Source of the DNA: VRUE01 sp963705635
GTDB lineage: Bacteria; Actinomycetota; Thermoleophilia; Solirubrobacterales; 70-9
Length of the DNA stretch: 64,000 nt
NCBI GenBank assembly: GCA_963705635.1
Contig: CAVPKH010000001.1
Coordinates: forward strand, 124,001 to 188,000
Direction of reading: 5' to 3'
Shown: in pieces, positions 43,601 to 50,849 of the stretch
How positions within the stretch are numbered: the stretch's first letter is position 1
How the letters are laid out: each line of letters begins with the position of its first letter
Notes under the pieces: model-generated
What the model saw: only the letters and a program-made list of their open reading frames with translations
Database searches by the model: none
Told to the model about the DNA's origin: nothing
Made by a program: the position numbers and the translations under genes

Positions 43601-43912
43601 GCGGATCAACTTCGGCCCCTGGCGGTCGATTGCCGCGGGGTCGCCGCGCAGCAGGACAACGAAGGGCGTCGAGGTGCCGAAGTGCTCGCTCAGCAGGCCA
43701 TTGGCCCGGTGGACCTCGGTTCCCTGGATGTCGAGCGTGCTCGGCGAGAGCTTCTCCTCGAGGTTGAAGCCGGCGCCGACGAGGAGGGCGATGAAGATCG
43801 CGGCGATCGCCAGCGTCCAGCCTGGGTGCCGCAGCATCAGCGGCGGGCGGCCCTTACCGTCGCGCTCAGCGCGCGCGTCATCGCTCCGCCCCCTGCTCCT
43901 CCGTACAGGCAC
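40637..43912 (-). CDS. MMPL/RND-family lipid exporter
   Basis: 1091 residues from GTG 43912; ATG 43837 (MLRHPGWTLAIAAIF) is an alternative. Twelve predicted transmembrane helices in two halves: the first at about 30-50 and 185-385, the second at about 720 and 880-1075. Each half has the MMPL core: LALGVDYALLMVSRFREELADG in the first and FGLSIDYAVFLLVRMREHYDKEG in the second, with the paired Asp-Tyr that carries protons. The large outer segment between them (about 490-790) is rich in Ala, Gly and Gln and predicted as long coiled helices (AGAGVLAEGSGNAEAGAIA, AQAADERLKTVVQQLEAM), more than usual for RND pumps. MMPL proteins export lipids or siderophores in actinobacteria. It adjoins the mce operon and two four-Cys genes. 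Confidence 0.92.
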   Translation of the reverse strand: MPVRRSRGRSDDARAERDGKGRPPLMLRHPGWTLAIAAIFIALLVGAGFNLEEKLSPSTLDIQGTEVHRANGLLSEHFGTSTPFVVLLRGDPAAIDRQGPKLIRTLHRDPKVTTLSPWDRGFVEPLRPSPGRALIIADFHVGIDEAVNDKVPLLNRTLEEKIHAPVSAIQSGFATLNRSVQDESITAGERGELIALPILLIVLLLVFRSPVAAAVPLGFGAVAVFASRGLLALATNWFEVSALALTVCSMMGLALGVDYALLMVSRFREELADGADPIDAAWATRRTAGRTTVFAGSTLVLSMLVALFVVPGVLLASLAGTLAMVVVLTVLVATILGPPILVLVGPNIDRWRIGAAPNGERSRLMTVVSAALKRPVPVSLAIGGVVLVLAAPALALKTGTFSVGQLPHDDPARVDAETVQKSFAGFEAPFTIVAAAKEGTITEPQRLAVLSRWQRRIAATPGVQNVVGPEQVARAVEPLRKGFSGVLASNNKVGPLANLSRLGRNLGRAAGGVADLREGISQATAGAGVLAEGSGNAEAGAIAIAQGLGQAASGSQQAVTALDKFATGTSELAAAQRKAANGGLAIKFGTHDLVPNLNANVLPRSRKLKRSLDQVTGTTVPQLQANAQAADERLKTVVQQLEAMTVGKSDPSYAATLEAARQASAASAALPAELAALEDVLVKDGEEAKQIKYWLESTLGQLRELAAVSKRLSEGLFKISSAGKKVAHGAATLDRETKKLSSGLDQLGSAQNRLAGGLTQLVGGTTELERGLGEAYSRSYPLQAGMRRITVRVLSQSASLNRRADNLRRASPGIFNSGYFVLSALDGSRGRARERASEAVDLDHGGQAATITVFSRYGFNSDGSIALNKQLERDAAALGREANVETGVAGGPPTLNTYSRVTKDRFPYVVAAITLATFLVLILVLRALPLAAIAVGLNLATVGVAFGILTLLTYVPDGWPLGGHTYIDAVGATMIFGIVFGLSIDYAVFLLVRMREHYDKEGDNAAAIEFGLEKTARVITGAAVIMMAVFIAFAGAPIATVSQLGIGLTVAVLLDATVVRIVLLPALMLLVGDRVWWLPRWLERALPRLNV

Positions 43913-44028
43913 GCTTGTAGTTTGGCGGTCGCGGCGCCCGAGCGGGAGAAAAGAAACAGAAGACTCTGTTAAGGCCGCATTTCGAGCCCCCCGCTTGATC
44001 GGAGCGCTAGCCTGGTTTGGGAGGAGAG

Positions 44029-44784
44029 TTGAAGCGGCTTTTGGGAATCGGGGTTTTGACTGCCTGCGTCTTGCTCGCAGGGGGAGCCAGCGCGGCGCTG
44101 GTCAGGACCGGCAACTTGGTGCTGACAGCCGACGGCGGGTTCACGCCGCGAACGCTGCCGCGCAGCAGCTTCGCCCCGATCGACTTCGAAGGGCACGCCG
44201 ACCTCAAGGCCGTCGACGGCAGCGTTCCCGCCGCCCTGCAGCAGGTCGTGGTCGATTTCGATCGCGACGGCAGGCTGAGCACGGCTGGGCTTCCGGTCTG
44301 CCAGCCGTCCTCGCTCGAGGAAGCCACTCCGGCGGAAGCGCGCAGCCGCTGCCGCGGCGCGGTCGTCGGCACCGGCCACATCGAGGCGCTGATCTCCCAG
44401 CAGGGGGGACCGCCGTTCCAGGCGACGTCGCCGGTCACCCTCTTCAACGGGCCTCGCCAGGGCGGCAACCCCACCGTCATCCTCCATGCGCGCACGACCG
44501 TGCCGGCGACGCAGACCTTCGTCATAACGGTGCCGATCGAACGCCGCGGCGGCCTCTTTCGCTACCGCGCCACCGTCGACGTGCCGCCGATCGCCGCCGG
44601 CCGCGGCGCCCTCACCCACCTCGACGTTGCCGTCGGCAAGCGCTTCCGCTTCCGCGGCTCCGAGCGCAGCTACGTCTCGGCCCGCTGCGGCGACGGCATC
44701 CTGCGCACCCACGGCCGCTTCACCTTCGCCGACGGCACGATCATCGACGGCAACGTCGAAAAGGCCTGCACCACCCCCCGCTAA
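44029..44784 (+). CDS. Secreted four-Cys protein of a local paralogous family (copy 3)
   Basis: 251 residues from TTG 44029, five bases after GGAGG; TTG 44017 is in frame but lies upstream of that site. Signal peptide LKRLLGIGVLTACVLLAGGASA. The mature part begins LVRTGNLVLTADGGFTPRTL, close to AGNLVLNLNGGFSPTALPKS of copy 1. Four Cys match the family (LPVCQPSS, RSRCRGAVVGTG, SARCGDGI, EKACTTPR), as do FNGPRQGGNPTVILHARTTV, PPIAAGRGALTHLDVAVGKR and FRFRGSERSYVSARC. It is divergent from the MMPL gene, with a possible -10 box TAGCCT at 44008-44013. Function unknown. Confidence 0.8.
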   Translation: MKRLLGIGVLTACVLLAGGASAALVRTGNLVLTADGGFTPRTLPRSSFAPIDFEGHADLKAVDGSVPAALQQVVVDFDRDGRLSTAGLPVCQPSSLEEATPAEARSRCRGAVVGTGHIEALISQQGGPPFQATSPVTLFNGPRQGGNPTVILHARTTVPATQTFVITVPIERRGGLFRYRATVDVPPIAAGRGALTHLDVAVGKRFRFRGSERSYVSARCGDGILRTHGRFTFADGTIIDGNVEKACTTPR

Positions 44785-44831
44785 CCCCGCTGGCCTCCCA
44801 GCAGCCGCGCCTTCCTATAATTGCCCGTCCC

Positions 44832-44905
44832 GGGCCGCTAGCTCAACTGGTTAGAGCAGGAGCCTCTTAAGCTCAAGGTTGAAGGTTCGAGTCCTTCGCG
44901 GCCCA
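44832..44905 (+). tRNA. tRNA-Lys (anticodon CTT)
   Basis: A normal 74-base cloverleaf: acceptor GGGCCGC (44832-44838) with GCGGCCC (44898-44904), D arm GCTC...GAGC, anticodon stem GAGC/GCTC with loop CTCTTAA (anticodon CTT after T33), T arm GAAGG-TTCGAGT-CCTTC, discriminator A44905. CCA is not encoded. It reads AAG. In contrast to the tRNA at 6808, this fold is a regular 7/5 type. An inverted repeat starts at the very next base. Confidence 0.96.
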
Positions 44906-45012
44906 TTTTCAGGCGTTGGGGAGGCGCCTGGACTGCGTCATTGATGGGCTTGCGTACTGGCGTACGCGGCGCCCATCGCTTCCTTGCCAGCCGTCACCCC
45001 AACGCCTGAAAA
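44906..45012. repeat. Inverted repeat directly after tRNA-Lys (16-bp perfect arms)
   Basis: TTTTCAGGCGTTGGGG (44906-44921) is the exact reverse complement of 44997-45012. The 75-base centre has further complementarity (GATGGGC with GCCCATC, and GCGTAC with GTACGC), so it can fold as one long stem. It starts at the base after the tRNA 3' end and finishes 12 bases before the stop of the minus-strand TPR-like gene. It probably ends both transcripts; the arm's first four T residues would give the U-run in the tRNA read-out on the opposite side only. Confidence 0.7.
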
Positions 45013-45023
45013 GCCTTACTTCT

Positions 45024-45827
45024 CTATTCGCCCAGGGAGCCCGTGCTGCCCGAGAGGCCGCCGCCTAGGGGGTTCTTCAGGGCTTCTTTGCTCTGGCTCT
45101 GTTCCTGCTTGGCGACTTCCTGCTTCTGTTTTTCGAAAGCTTTGCCGCGGAGGCGATATTCGGCCATCTGTTTGTTGACTTCTTTGGCTTCCGACTTGGA
45201 GGGAGCCTTGCTCGCCGCCTGCTTCGCTGCCTTGTCGCCGGCGGCGAAATCGCCGGCGTAGTAGTGGTAGATCGCCAGGGTCGTGAGGGAGTTGATCGTC
45301 GGCTGGGCTTCGGCGGCGATTTGCTGGGCGTCGGCAGCTTTTTCGACCTTGGCCAACGCTTCCGGGAGGCTGCTCGCGGATTCGGCGAGGTTGAAGAAAG
45401 CGCCCGCCACCAGCAGGGCGGCGGAGGCCTTCGGTTCGTCGGCCTGCTTCAGGTAGAGGTCCCACGCCTGCGTCGCCTGTTCGAGCTCCACCCGCCCTTC
45501 GGGGGTCAGCTGGGTGGCGCCGGTTTCCGGATTGACTTCGGTCAGGGCGTTGCCGGCGGCGATTCGCGTCCGGGTCAGCGAGAGCAGCAGGTCTTCGTTC
45601 TTGGGTTCGAGCCGAAGTTTGCGTTCGGTCCGTTCAGCCTGTTCGTCGAGAACCTTGCTGGCACTGGTGCTGTCGCTGGTGCCGAGCAGGTTGCCGATGT
45701 TGAACGGGCCGACGACGAGGAAGAGGCTGGCGCCCATCAGCAGCGCGAGGATCGCGTAGACGACCCGGACGACGTGTTTCCGCTTTCCGCCGGTATCGAA
45801 AACCAGCCGCCGCTCGCCTTCCGCCAA
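45024..45827 (-). CDS. Membrane-anchored TPR-like protein
   Basis: 267 residues. A short basic N-terminus (MAEGERRLVFDTGGKRKHVV) is followed by a single membrane helix (about 21-41, VVYAILALLMGASLFLVVGP). The soluble part is helical, with TPR-like repeats around EPKNEDLLLSLTRTRIAAGNA, EQATQAWDLYLKQADEPKAS and LAIYHYYAGDFAAGDKAAKQAA. The C-terminal end has Lys/Gln/Glu-rich coils (KQKQEVAKQEQSQSKEAL) and a Gly/Ser tail. It starts 6 bases after tatC ends on the same strand, so it is co-transcribed with tatA-tatC and could act in the same export process; this is context only. Confidence 0.75.
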   Translation of the reverse strand: MAEGERRLVFDTGGKRKHVVRVVYAILALLMGASLFLVVGPFNIGNLLGTSDSTSASKVLDEQAERTERKLRLEPKNEDLLLSLTRTRIAAGNALTEVNPETGATQLTPEGRVELEQATQAWDLYLKQADEPKASAALLVAGAFFNLAESASSLPEALAKVEKAADAQQIAAEAQPTINSLTTLAIYHYYAGDFAAGDKAAKQAASKAPSKSEAKEVNKQMAEYRLRGKAFEKQKQEVAKQEQSQSKEALKNPLGGGLSGSTGSLGE

Positions 45828-45833
45828 CTTGAA

Positions 45834-46604
45834 TCACCGCTCCTGGGTTGAGGGCCTAGCCATTCCTCCCGCCTCCCTCGGCGTGCCGAAGGCGCGAGCA
45901 ATCAAGATACTCAACTCATAGAGAACGAGCAGTGGCACCATCTCGATCAACATCGAGATCGGGTCGACGCCCGGTAGCGCGGCGGCAACGACGGCGATGA
46001 TCAGGTAGGCGTAGCGGCGGTTCTTCTTCAGCTGCTCAACCGTGACGATGCCGAGCCTGGTGACGGCGAGGATCGCCAGCGGCAGCTGGAAGATGACCCC
46101 GCCGGCGAGCATCGTCGTCGAGAAGAAGCTGTAGTAGTCGCGGGCGCGGACCTGGACGTTGAATTGGGTGTCGTTGAAATTGAGCAGGAACTTGACCGCG
46201 GCTGGCATGACGACGAAATAGGAGAAGGCGACGCCGGCCAGGAAGAGCAGCGGGGCGGCGAGCAGGAGGGGCAGGATGAGACGGCGCTCGGTGCGGCTGA
46301 AGGCGGGCAGGACGTAGGCGTAGGCCTGGTAGAGAAAGATCGGCAGGCAGAGGATCAGGGCGCCGTAGGTGGAGACGGTGAGAGTCGTCGTGAAGGGTTC
46401 GGCGACGCCGAAGGTGAGCAGCTTGTCGTGGTTGTCGGGCAGCGGGCCCGAGGCGATTTCCAGCAGCAGGTGGTTCTGCCAGAAGCAGAGCGCCAGGGCG
46501 ACCCCGAACACGACCAGGCAGACGACTATGCGCGTGCGCAGCTCGTCGAGGTGCTCGACGACGGTTAGCCGGTCTTCGTGGGAGACCGACCTCATCCGGG
46601 CCAT
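45834..46604 (-). CDS. tatC: Sec-independent (Tat) translocase subunit TatC
   Basis: 256 residues, six transmembrane helices. The N-terminal motif DRLTVVEHLDELRTRIVVCL with the conserved HLDELRxR, and the first periplasmic region with FTTTLTVSTYGALILCLPIF and LYQAYAYVLPAFSRTERRLI, are TatC signatures, with GVAFSYFVVMPAAVKFLL later. TatC binds the twin-arginine signal of folded proteins and forms the translocon with TatA. It lies 11 bases downstream of tatA. The Rieske protein encoded at 50850 has a twin-arginine motif and is a probable client. Confidence 0.95.
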   Translation of the reverse strand: MARMRSVSHEDRLTVVEHLDELRTRIVVCLVVFGVALALCFWQNHLLLEIASGPLPDNHDKLLTFGVAEPFTTTLTVSTYGALILCLPIFLYQAYAYVLPAFSRTERRLILPLLLAAPLLFLAGVAFSYFVVMPAAVKFLLNFNDTQFNVQVRARDYYSFFSTTMLAGGVIFQLPLAILAVTRLGIVTVEQLKKNRRYAYLIIAVVAAALPGVDPISMLIEMVPLLVLYELSILIARAFGTPREAGGMARPSTQER

Positions 46605-46615
46605 CGAGGTTGCCC

Positions 46616-46843
46616 TCAGCTGCGGTCGCGCACGGCGGGCTCGGCCTCGGCGTCCTTGACGACCGGCGGCGGCTCGATCGTCTCGGGGGCCTCGGGCTCG
46701 TGATGATCGCTGCTGACCGATCCGCGGAACTCGCGGATCCCTTTGCCGAGGGAGCGCCCCAGCTCGGGCAGGCGTTTGGGCCCGAAGATGACCAGCGCGA
46801 TGATCAGGACGATCGCGAGCTCCATGGGTCCGACGTTTGGCAT
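46616..46843 (-). CDS. tatA: Sec-independent (Tat) translocase subunit TatA
   Basis: 75 residues. One membrane helix (about 6-20, PMELAIVLIIALVIFG) is followed by PKRLPELGRSLGKGIREFRG, the hinge and amphipathic helix of TatA/E. The tail is acidic and Pro-rich. TatA oligomers form or thin the membrane path for Tat export. It is the first gene of the tatA-tatC-TPR unit. The upstream gap to the zinc-ribbon gene (46844-46972) is AT-richer than average and likely holds divergent promoters. Confidence 0.93.
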   Translation of the reverse strand: MPNVGPMELAIVLIIALVIFGPKRLPELGRSLGKGIREFRGSVSSDHHEPEAPETIEPPPVVKDAEAEPAVRDRS

Positions 46844-46972
46844 CGACCCATGGTAACGGCCCCGGCGCGCAACTAATTAAGGATCGCGGCGCTACTTGAT
46901 ATTTGAGTTTTCTCGGCTCGCTACGCGAAAGTGCGGATTGAGTCGCTGTTTCGCGGGTTCGATAAGGAGAGC

Positions 46973-47305
46973 ATGCGAAACGCGAGCGCCAGCCAGACGA
47001 AGACAGCCGCCGGCCTCCACGTCTGCCCGCGGTGCAGCTCGGGGCTGGTGCAGCCGACCTGCTGGGAGCAGGCGGGCGATCGCGGCCACTGGCGCCTCTG
47101 GCGGCGCTGCCCCGAGTGCGGCTGGCACTGCGACGAGGTCCACGGCGAAATCGAGATCGACGCCTACGACGAGGAGCTGGACCTCGGCACCCGGGCCCTG
47201 AGCGACAACCTGAAGACGCTCGAGCACGAGAACATGCAGTTCGTCGCCGACACCTTCGCCGCCGCGCTCGAGGCCGACCTGATCACGGCCGACGACTTCC
47301 GCTAA
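46973..47305 (+). CDS. Zinc-ribbon-like hypothetical protein
   Basis: 110 residues from ATG 46973, preceded by AAGGAG; GTG 46931 is an in-frame alternative. Two Cys pairs, HVCPRCSSGLVQPTC and RRCPECGWHCDE, form a probable zinc ribbon, with extra Cys and His that could bind a second metal. The C-terminal part is acidic and helical (SDNLKTLEHENMQFVADTFA). I recognise no specific family; small zinc-ribbon proteins of this shape occur in actinobacteria with unknown function. It is divergent from tatA. The 89-base gap to the polyprenyl synthase gene holds nothing clear. Confidence 0.65.
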   Translation: MRNASASQTKTAAGLHVCPRCSSGLVQPTCWEQAGDRGHWRLWRRCPECGWHCDEVHGEIEIDAYDEELDLGTRALSDNLKTLEHENMQFVADTFAAALEADLITADDFR

Positions 47306-47394
47306 GCGCTAACCCGCATCTGGCGGGCGCCCAAAGCGGCCTTCCATATCTGATTCTCGGGCCCGATTTGGGCGGAGCACGCGGGCGGAGTTGA

Positions 47395-48360
47395 TTAGGA
47401 GTAGCGCTGGACGACGCCGTCGGCGACCAGGTCGAGCAGCTGTCGCTGCTCGGGGTCGAAGGCCGCCGAATCGAGCTGCGCCTTGGCGGCGACGACCATC
47501 GCGAAGGCGCGCTCGCGGACGCGGTCGAGCGCCCCGGAGGCCGCGATGCGGTCACAGAGCTGCGCCGCCGTGGTTGGGTCAAGCCGGCGCAGGTCGGCCG
47601 AGCGGATCGAGGGGTCGACCTCGGCGGCTGCGATCAGCGGCAGGGTGACGGTGCCGTCGAGCAGATCGGTGCCGCGCGCCTTGCCGGTGCGCTGCGGCGG
47701 GCCGGAGACGTCGAGGACGTCGTCCAGGAGCTGAAAGGCGAGGCCGATCTCGGCGCCGAAGGCGCCCAGCGCCTCGGCGTCGCGCCCCATCAGGCAGGCG
47801 CACTCGAACAGCTTGGCGGTCTTCAGCCGACAGCGCTCCAGGTAGCGCTGCTCCGATATCGCGGTGTCGAAGGCATCCTGCCGCTGCGCAAGCTCGCCGC
47901 GCGCCAGCGCCACCGAGGCCGCGGCGAGCAGGGCGACGGCGCGGGTGTCGCCCTGCTCGGCGAGCAGGGCGAAAGCGCGCGAGAAGAGCAGGTCGCCGAC
48001 CGCGACCGCGCGCTCGCGACCCGAGGTTGCCGCGACGGTCGGCTGGCCGCGCCGCAACGGCGCCTGATCGAGGACGTCGTCGTGAACGAGGGTGGCCATG
48101 TGGACCAGCTCGATCGCGGCGCCGGCGCGAACTGCCGCCTCACCCCCATCCTCCCCAGCGCAGAGCAGGACGAGCAGGGGCCGCAGCCGCTTTCCGCCGG
48201 CCGCGAGCGTGGCGCCGGCGTCGCCGGCGAGCAGCTCGCCGTGGCCCCGGCTCTGCTCGCGCAGCAGCTCCTCGACCTCGCCCAGCCTCGCCGGCAGCCA
48301 GCGGCTCGAGGCGTCGAGCACCGCCGTGACCGGGGGCGGGACGGCGGAGGGGCGGGTCAC
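47395..48360 (-). CDS. Polyprenyl diphosphate synthase (menaquinone side chain)
   Basis: 321 residues from GTG 48360, overlapping the menG stop by 4 bases. Trans-prenyltransferases extend a prenyl diphosphate with isopentenyl diphosphate. The substrate motif GKRLRP is at 57-62. The first Asp-rich motif is DDVLD (94-98, in LVHDDVLDQAPLRRG) and the second is DDVLD (213-217, in FQLLDDVLDVSG). Coupling to menG, the methyltransferase that acts on demethylmenaquinone, points to the long menaquinone side chain as product; chain length cannot be read from the sequence with certainty. The longer open frame starting at 48750 is an artefact of menG. Confidence 0.88.
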   Translation of the reverse strand: MTRPSAVPPPVTAVLDASSRWLPARLGEVEELLREQSRGHGELLAGDAGATLAAGGKRLRPLLVLLCAGEDGGEAAVRAGAAIELVHMATLVHDDVLDQAPLRRGQPTVAATSGRERAVAVGDLLFSRAFALLAEQGDTRAVALLAAASVALARGELAQRQDAFDTAISEQRYLERCRLKTAKLFECACLMGRDAEALGAFGAEIGLAFQLLDDVLDVSGPPQRTGKARGTDLLDGTVTLPLIAAAEVDPSIRSADLRRLDPTTAAQLCDRIAASGALDRVRERAFAMVVAAKAQLDSAAFDPEQRQLLDLVADGVVQRYS

Positions 48361-49091
48361 CCGACGGCGCCGCTGTGGATCGCGATGATCCCCCCGGCGA
48401 GAACCGTCCAGCGGATCTGCTCCAGCCCGGCCGAATCCATCTTCTCCGCCAGGCGCCGTGGGCCGGGGAAGCTGCGCACCGACTCGGGCAGGTAGGCGTA
48501 GGCCTCTGACTCCTCCGAGAACGCGCCCAGCATCGGCACGATCCGGTCGAACCAGAGGGAGAAGAAGGTGGAGAGCGGCGGCCGCGCTGGCTGCGTTATC
48601 TCGAGCACGACCAAGCGGCCGCCGGGGCGCAGGACGCGGGTCATCTCGCGCAGGCCGCGATCGAGGTCGGCGAGGTTGCGAACGCCGAAGCCGACCGTGA
48701 CCGCATCGAAGCGGCCAGCGTCGTAGGGGAGGCTGAGCGCATCGGCCCACTCGAAGCGGACCCCCGAGGCACCCCGGGCGCTCGCCTTCTCCCGTGCCAG
48801 GTCCAGCATCGGCTCGGAGAAATCACAGCCGACCACGTGCCCGCCCGGACCCACCTTTTCGGCAAGCTCGAGACTCAAGTCCCCGGTTCCGCAGCAGACA
48901 TCCAGAGCCGAATCCCCTGGGGAGAGCCGAGCTCGGTCGACCGCCCGCTCTCTCCACGAATGGTGCAGGCCGGCCGTCATCACCGTATTCAGAAGGTCGT
49001 AACGCGTCGCAACGCGGTCGAACATGCTTTGAACCTGCTCAGAGAATTGAGCTGATTCCCGCGAAGGCTGAGGCCGGGTGTCAGGATTCAT
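48357..49091 (-). CDS. menG: Demethylmenaquinone methyltransferase (MenG/UbiE)
   Basis: 244 residues from ATG 49091 (MNPDTRPQPS). S-adenosylmethionine-dependent methyltransferase for the last step of menaquinone synthesis. Motifs: FDRVATRYDLLNTVMTAGLH, SALDVCCGTGDLSLELA (SAM-binding motif I), VGFGVRNLADLDRGLREMTR and VLRPGGRLVVLEITQPA, all typical for MenG/UbiE. The start codon and first five codons lie in one arm of a long inverted repeat (49068-49234). The gene follows qcrC after that repeat and overlaps the polyprenyl synthase gene, linking menaquinone synthesis to the menaquinol-oxidising complex. Confidence 0.93.
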   Translation of the reverse strand: MNPDTRPQPSRESAQFSEQVQSMFDRVATRYDLLNTVMTAGLHHSWRERAVDRARLSPGDSALDVCCGTGDLSLELAEKVGPGGHVVGCDFSEPMLDLAREKASARGASGVRFEWADALSLPYDAGRFDAVTVGFGVRNLADLDRGLREMTRVLRPGGRLVVLEITQPARPPLSTFFSLWFDRIVPMLGAFSEESEAYAYLPESVRSFPGPRRLAEKMDSAGLEQIRWTVLAGGIIAIHSGAVG

Positions 49092-49234
49092 GTGCGTGGA
49101 TGACGCGCGCCGGAGCAAGCGGGGCGAGGAGGGAGGGAGGACAGATAGCAGAGCTATCTGTCCGACTGAGGACGCTGCTCCGCGCAGTGTCCGCCGCCGT
49201 CAGACGCGTGCATGAATCCTGACACACGCCTCAG
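49068..49234. repeat. Inverted repeat covering the menG start codon and qcrC stop
   Basis: GTGTCAGGATTCATG (49078-49092) pairs perfectly with 49211-49225; after a small internal loop CTGAGGC (49068-49074) pairs with GCCTCAG (49228-49234). The centre has another perfect hairpin, GGACAGATAG-CAGAG-CTATCTGTCC (49139-49163). On the minus strand the arm holds the menG ATG and its first codons, and the other arm overlaps the qcrC TGA. It may control how much menG is made from a qcr transcript, or stop transcription. Confidence 0.75.
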
Positions 49235-49932
49235 TCGAGCGACGAGAGGAAATCGGCGAGCTCGTTGAGCTTCTTCGGCGGCAGGTCGCGGAAGGAAGGC
49301 ATGATGCCTGGGCCGATCTCCACCGAGCGCAGGATCGCAGCGCGGGGAATTCGCTGGGCGATGTGGGTGAGTTCCGGGCCGGGCCCGTTGTTGCCGTTCT
49401 CGCCGAGCTTGTGGCAGGCGAGGCAGCCGGAGCCGGCGACGACCTCCTTGCCGGCCTCGTAGCGCGGCGCGACTTTCATGTCGATCTCGGTCGGCGAGCC
49501 GCCGGTGGCGCCGAGGAAGCTGAGGTAGGCCATCGCGACGATGGTCAGGCAGCCGGCCGTCGTCGCGATCGGGCGGCGGATCGGGTTGCGCTCGGGGCCG
49601 CGATCGTAGAACGGCAGCAGGAGGAGCAGGACCATGCAGATCGTCGGGATCCCGATCGTCGCGATCGGCACCAGCTCCGGCGGCTTGATCACGCGCAGGA
49701 GCTCGAAGAGGAAGAAGAAGTACCACTCGGGGCGCGGCACGTAGGTCGTCGTCGTCGGGTCGGCCTTCGGGCCCTGCTCGGCGCCGAGCAGGACCGACAT
49801 CAGGATGATCACGCCGACGACCACCAGCATCATCGCCGAGTCCTTCATCACCGCGTAGGGGAAGAAGGGCTTGCCCTTCTTCTTCATCAGCTCGTATTCC
49901 TCGAGGTACGCCTGCTTATCGGCTGGCTTCAT
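49231..49932 (-). CDS. qcrC: Menaquinol:cytochrome c reductase, subunit IV fused to cytochrome c
   Basis: 233 residues from ATG 49932, sharing one base with the qcrB stop (TGATG). The N-terminal half is the C-terminal part of cytochrome b: three helices and YVPRPEWYFFFLFELLRVIK with the PEW motif at 68-70, part of the quinol site. The C-terminal part is a cytochrome c domain with CLACH (residues 170-174) for covalent heme and GIMPSFRDLP as the probable Met ligand. The arrangement matches QcrC of Bacillus, in which subunit IV and cytochrome c are one chain. It passes electrons from the Rieske protein onward to an oxidase. Confidence 0.92.
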   Translation of the reverse strand: MKPADKQAYLEEYELMKKKGKPFFPYAVMKDSAMMLVVVGVIILMSVLLGAEQGPKADPTTTTYVPRPEWYFFFLFELLRVIKPPELVPIATIGIPTICMVLLLLLPFYDRGPERNPIRRPIATTAGCLTIVAMAYLSFLGATGGSPTEIDMKVAPRYEAGKEVVAGSGCLACHKLGENGNNGPGPELTHIAQRIPRAAILRSVEIGPGIMPSFRDLPPKKLNELADFLSSLD

Positions 49933-50834
49933 CAGGCAGAGGCTCCGTTTGCGGGGGAGGCCCCGTTGCCCTCGGCACCGGCGTCGAGCTGGGAGACCGG
50001 CGTCGCGACCTTCGGCTTCTCGGCTTTCAGCCAGGGCGGCGCGGTCGTGCCGAGCTTGACGACGAGGTACATGTGGGCGCCGATCAGGGCGATGATCGCG
50101 CCCGGCACCAGCAGCATGTGGATCGAGTAGAAGCGCGAGAGCGTCGTCGCTCCAAGCTCGGGCCCGGCGCGCAGGAAGTCGCTCAGGTAGGGGCCGACGA
50201 TCGGGCCGGTGCCGTTGATGTTGATGCCGACCACCGAGGCCCAGAAGGAGCGCTGGTCGAAGGGCAGCAGGTAGCCGGTGAAGGCCATCGTCATCGTCAG
50301 GATCAGCAGCACGACCCCGATCACCCAGTTGAGCTCGCGCGGGTACTTGTAGGCGCCGAAGAAGAAGGTGCGGCCCATGTGGAGGAAGATCAGGATCACC
50401 ATCACGCTCGATCCCCACTTGTGCATCCCGTGCACGAGCTGGCCGAGGAAGACGTCGTTGTTGATGTGGGCGATCGAGGCGTAGGCCTGGGTCGTCGAGG
50501 GCGTGTAGAACATCGCCAGGAAGACGCCGGTGATCGCCTGGGAGATGAAGGCGATCAGGGTCGCCGAGCCGAGCGTGTAGAACCAGTTGGTGCCCTTCGG
50601 CACCTTGCGGTAGAGCATCCCGGTGAGGAAGCCGGAGGCGGCGGTGCGCTGGTCGACCCAGGCGAGCACGTCCGCCGGCGCGTCTTTGGCCTTGTCGCCG
50701 AGGCGCTGCGCGTCGGAGGGCCGCTCCGGGGGGGCGGTCTTGAGATCGGCGGGGGCGGGCCCGGTGGCGCCGTTGCCCGCGCCCGGCTTGGCCGGTTTGC
50801 GGAGCGGAGCGGGGATCAGGGAGTCGAGCTTCAT
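49932..50834 (-). CDS. qcrB: Cytochrome b6-type subunit of menaquinol:cytochrome c reductase
   Basis: 300 residues. After an unusual Pro/Ala-rich N-terminal extension of about 55 residues come four helices with the heme-binding His pairs: LVHGMHKWGSSVMVILIFLH, MGRTFF, and SRFYSIHMLLVP, LIGAHMYLVV. GYLLPFDQRSFWA is a cytochrome b6 signature. The subunit oxidises menaquinol at the outer side and reduces it at the inner side. The chain ends after four helices, so the remaining helices are in QcrC, a split cytochrome b. The C-terminal tail (GAEGNGASPANGASA) is low in complexity. It follows qcrA by 15 bases. Confidence 0.94.
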   Translation of the reverse strand: MKLDSLIPAPLRKPAKPGAGNGATGPAPADLKTAPPERPSDAQRLGDKAKDAPADVLAWVDQRTAASGFLTGMLYRKVPKGTNWFYTLGSATLIAFISQAITGVFLAMFYTPSTTQAYASIAHINNDVFLGQLVHGMHKWGSSVMVILIFLHMGRTFFFGAYKYPRELNWVIGVVLLILTMTMAFTGYLLPFDQRSFWASVVGININGTGPIVGPYLSDFLRAGPELGATTLSRFYSIHMLLVPGAIIALIGAHMYLVVKLGTTAPPWLKAEKPKVATPVSQLDAGAEGNGASPANGASA

Positions 50835-50849
50835 CGTCGGCTAGCCGCC

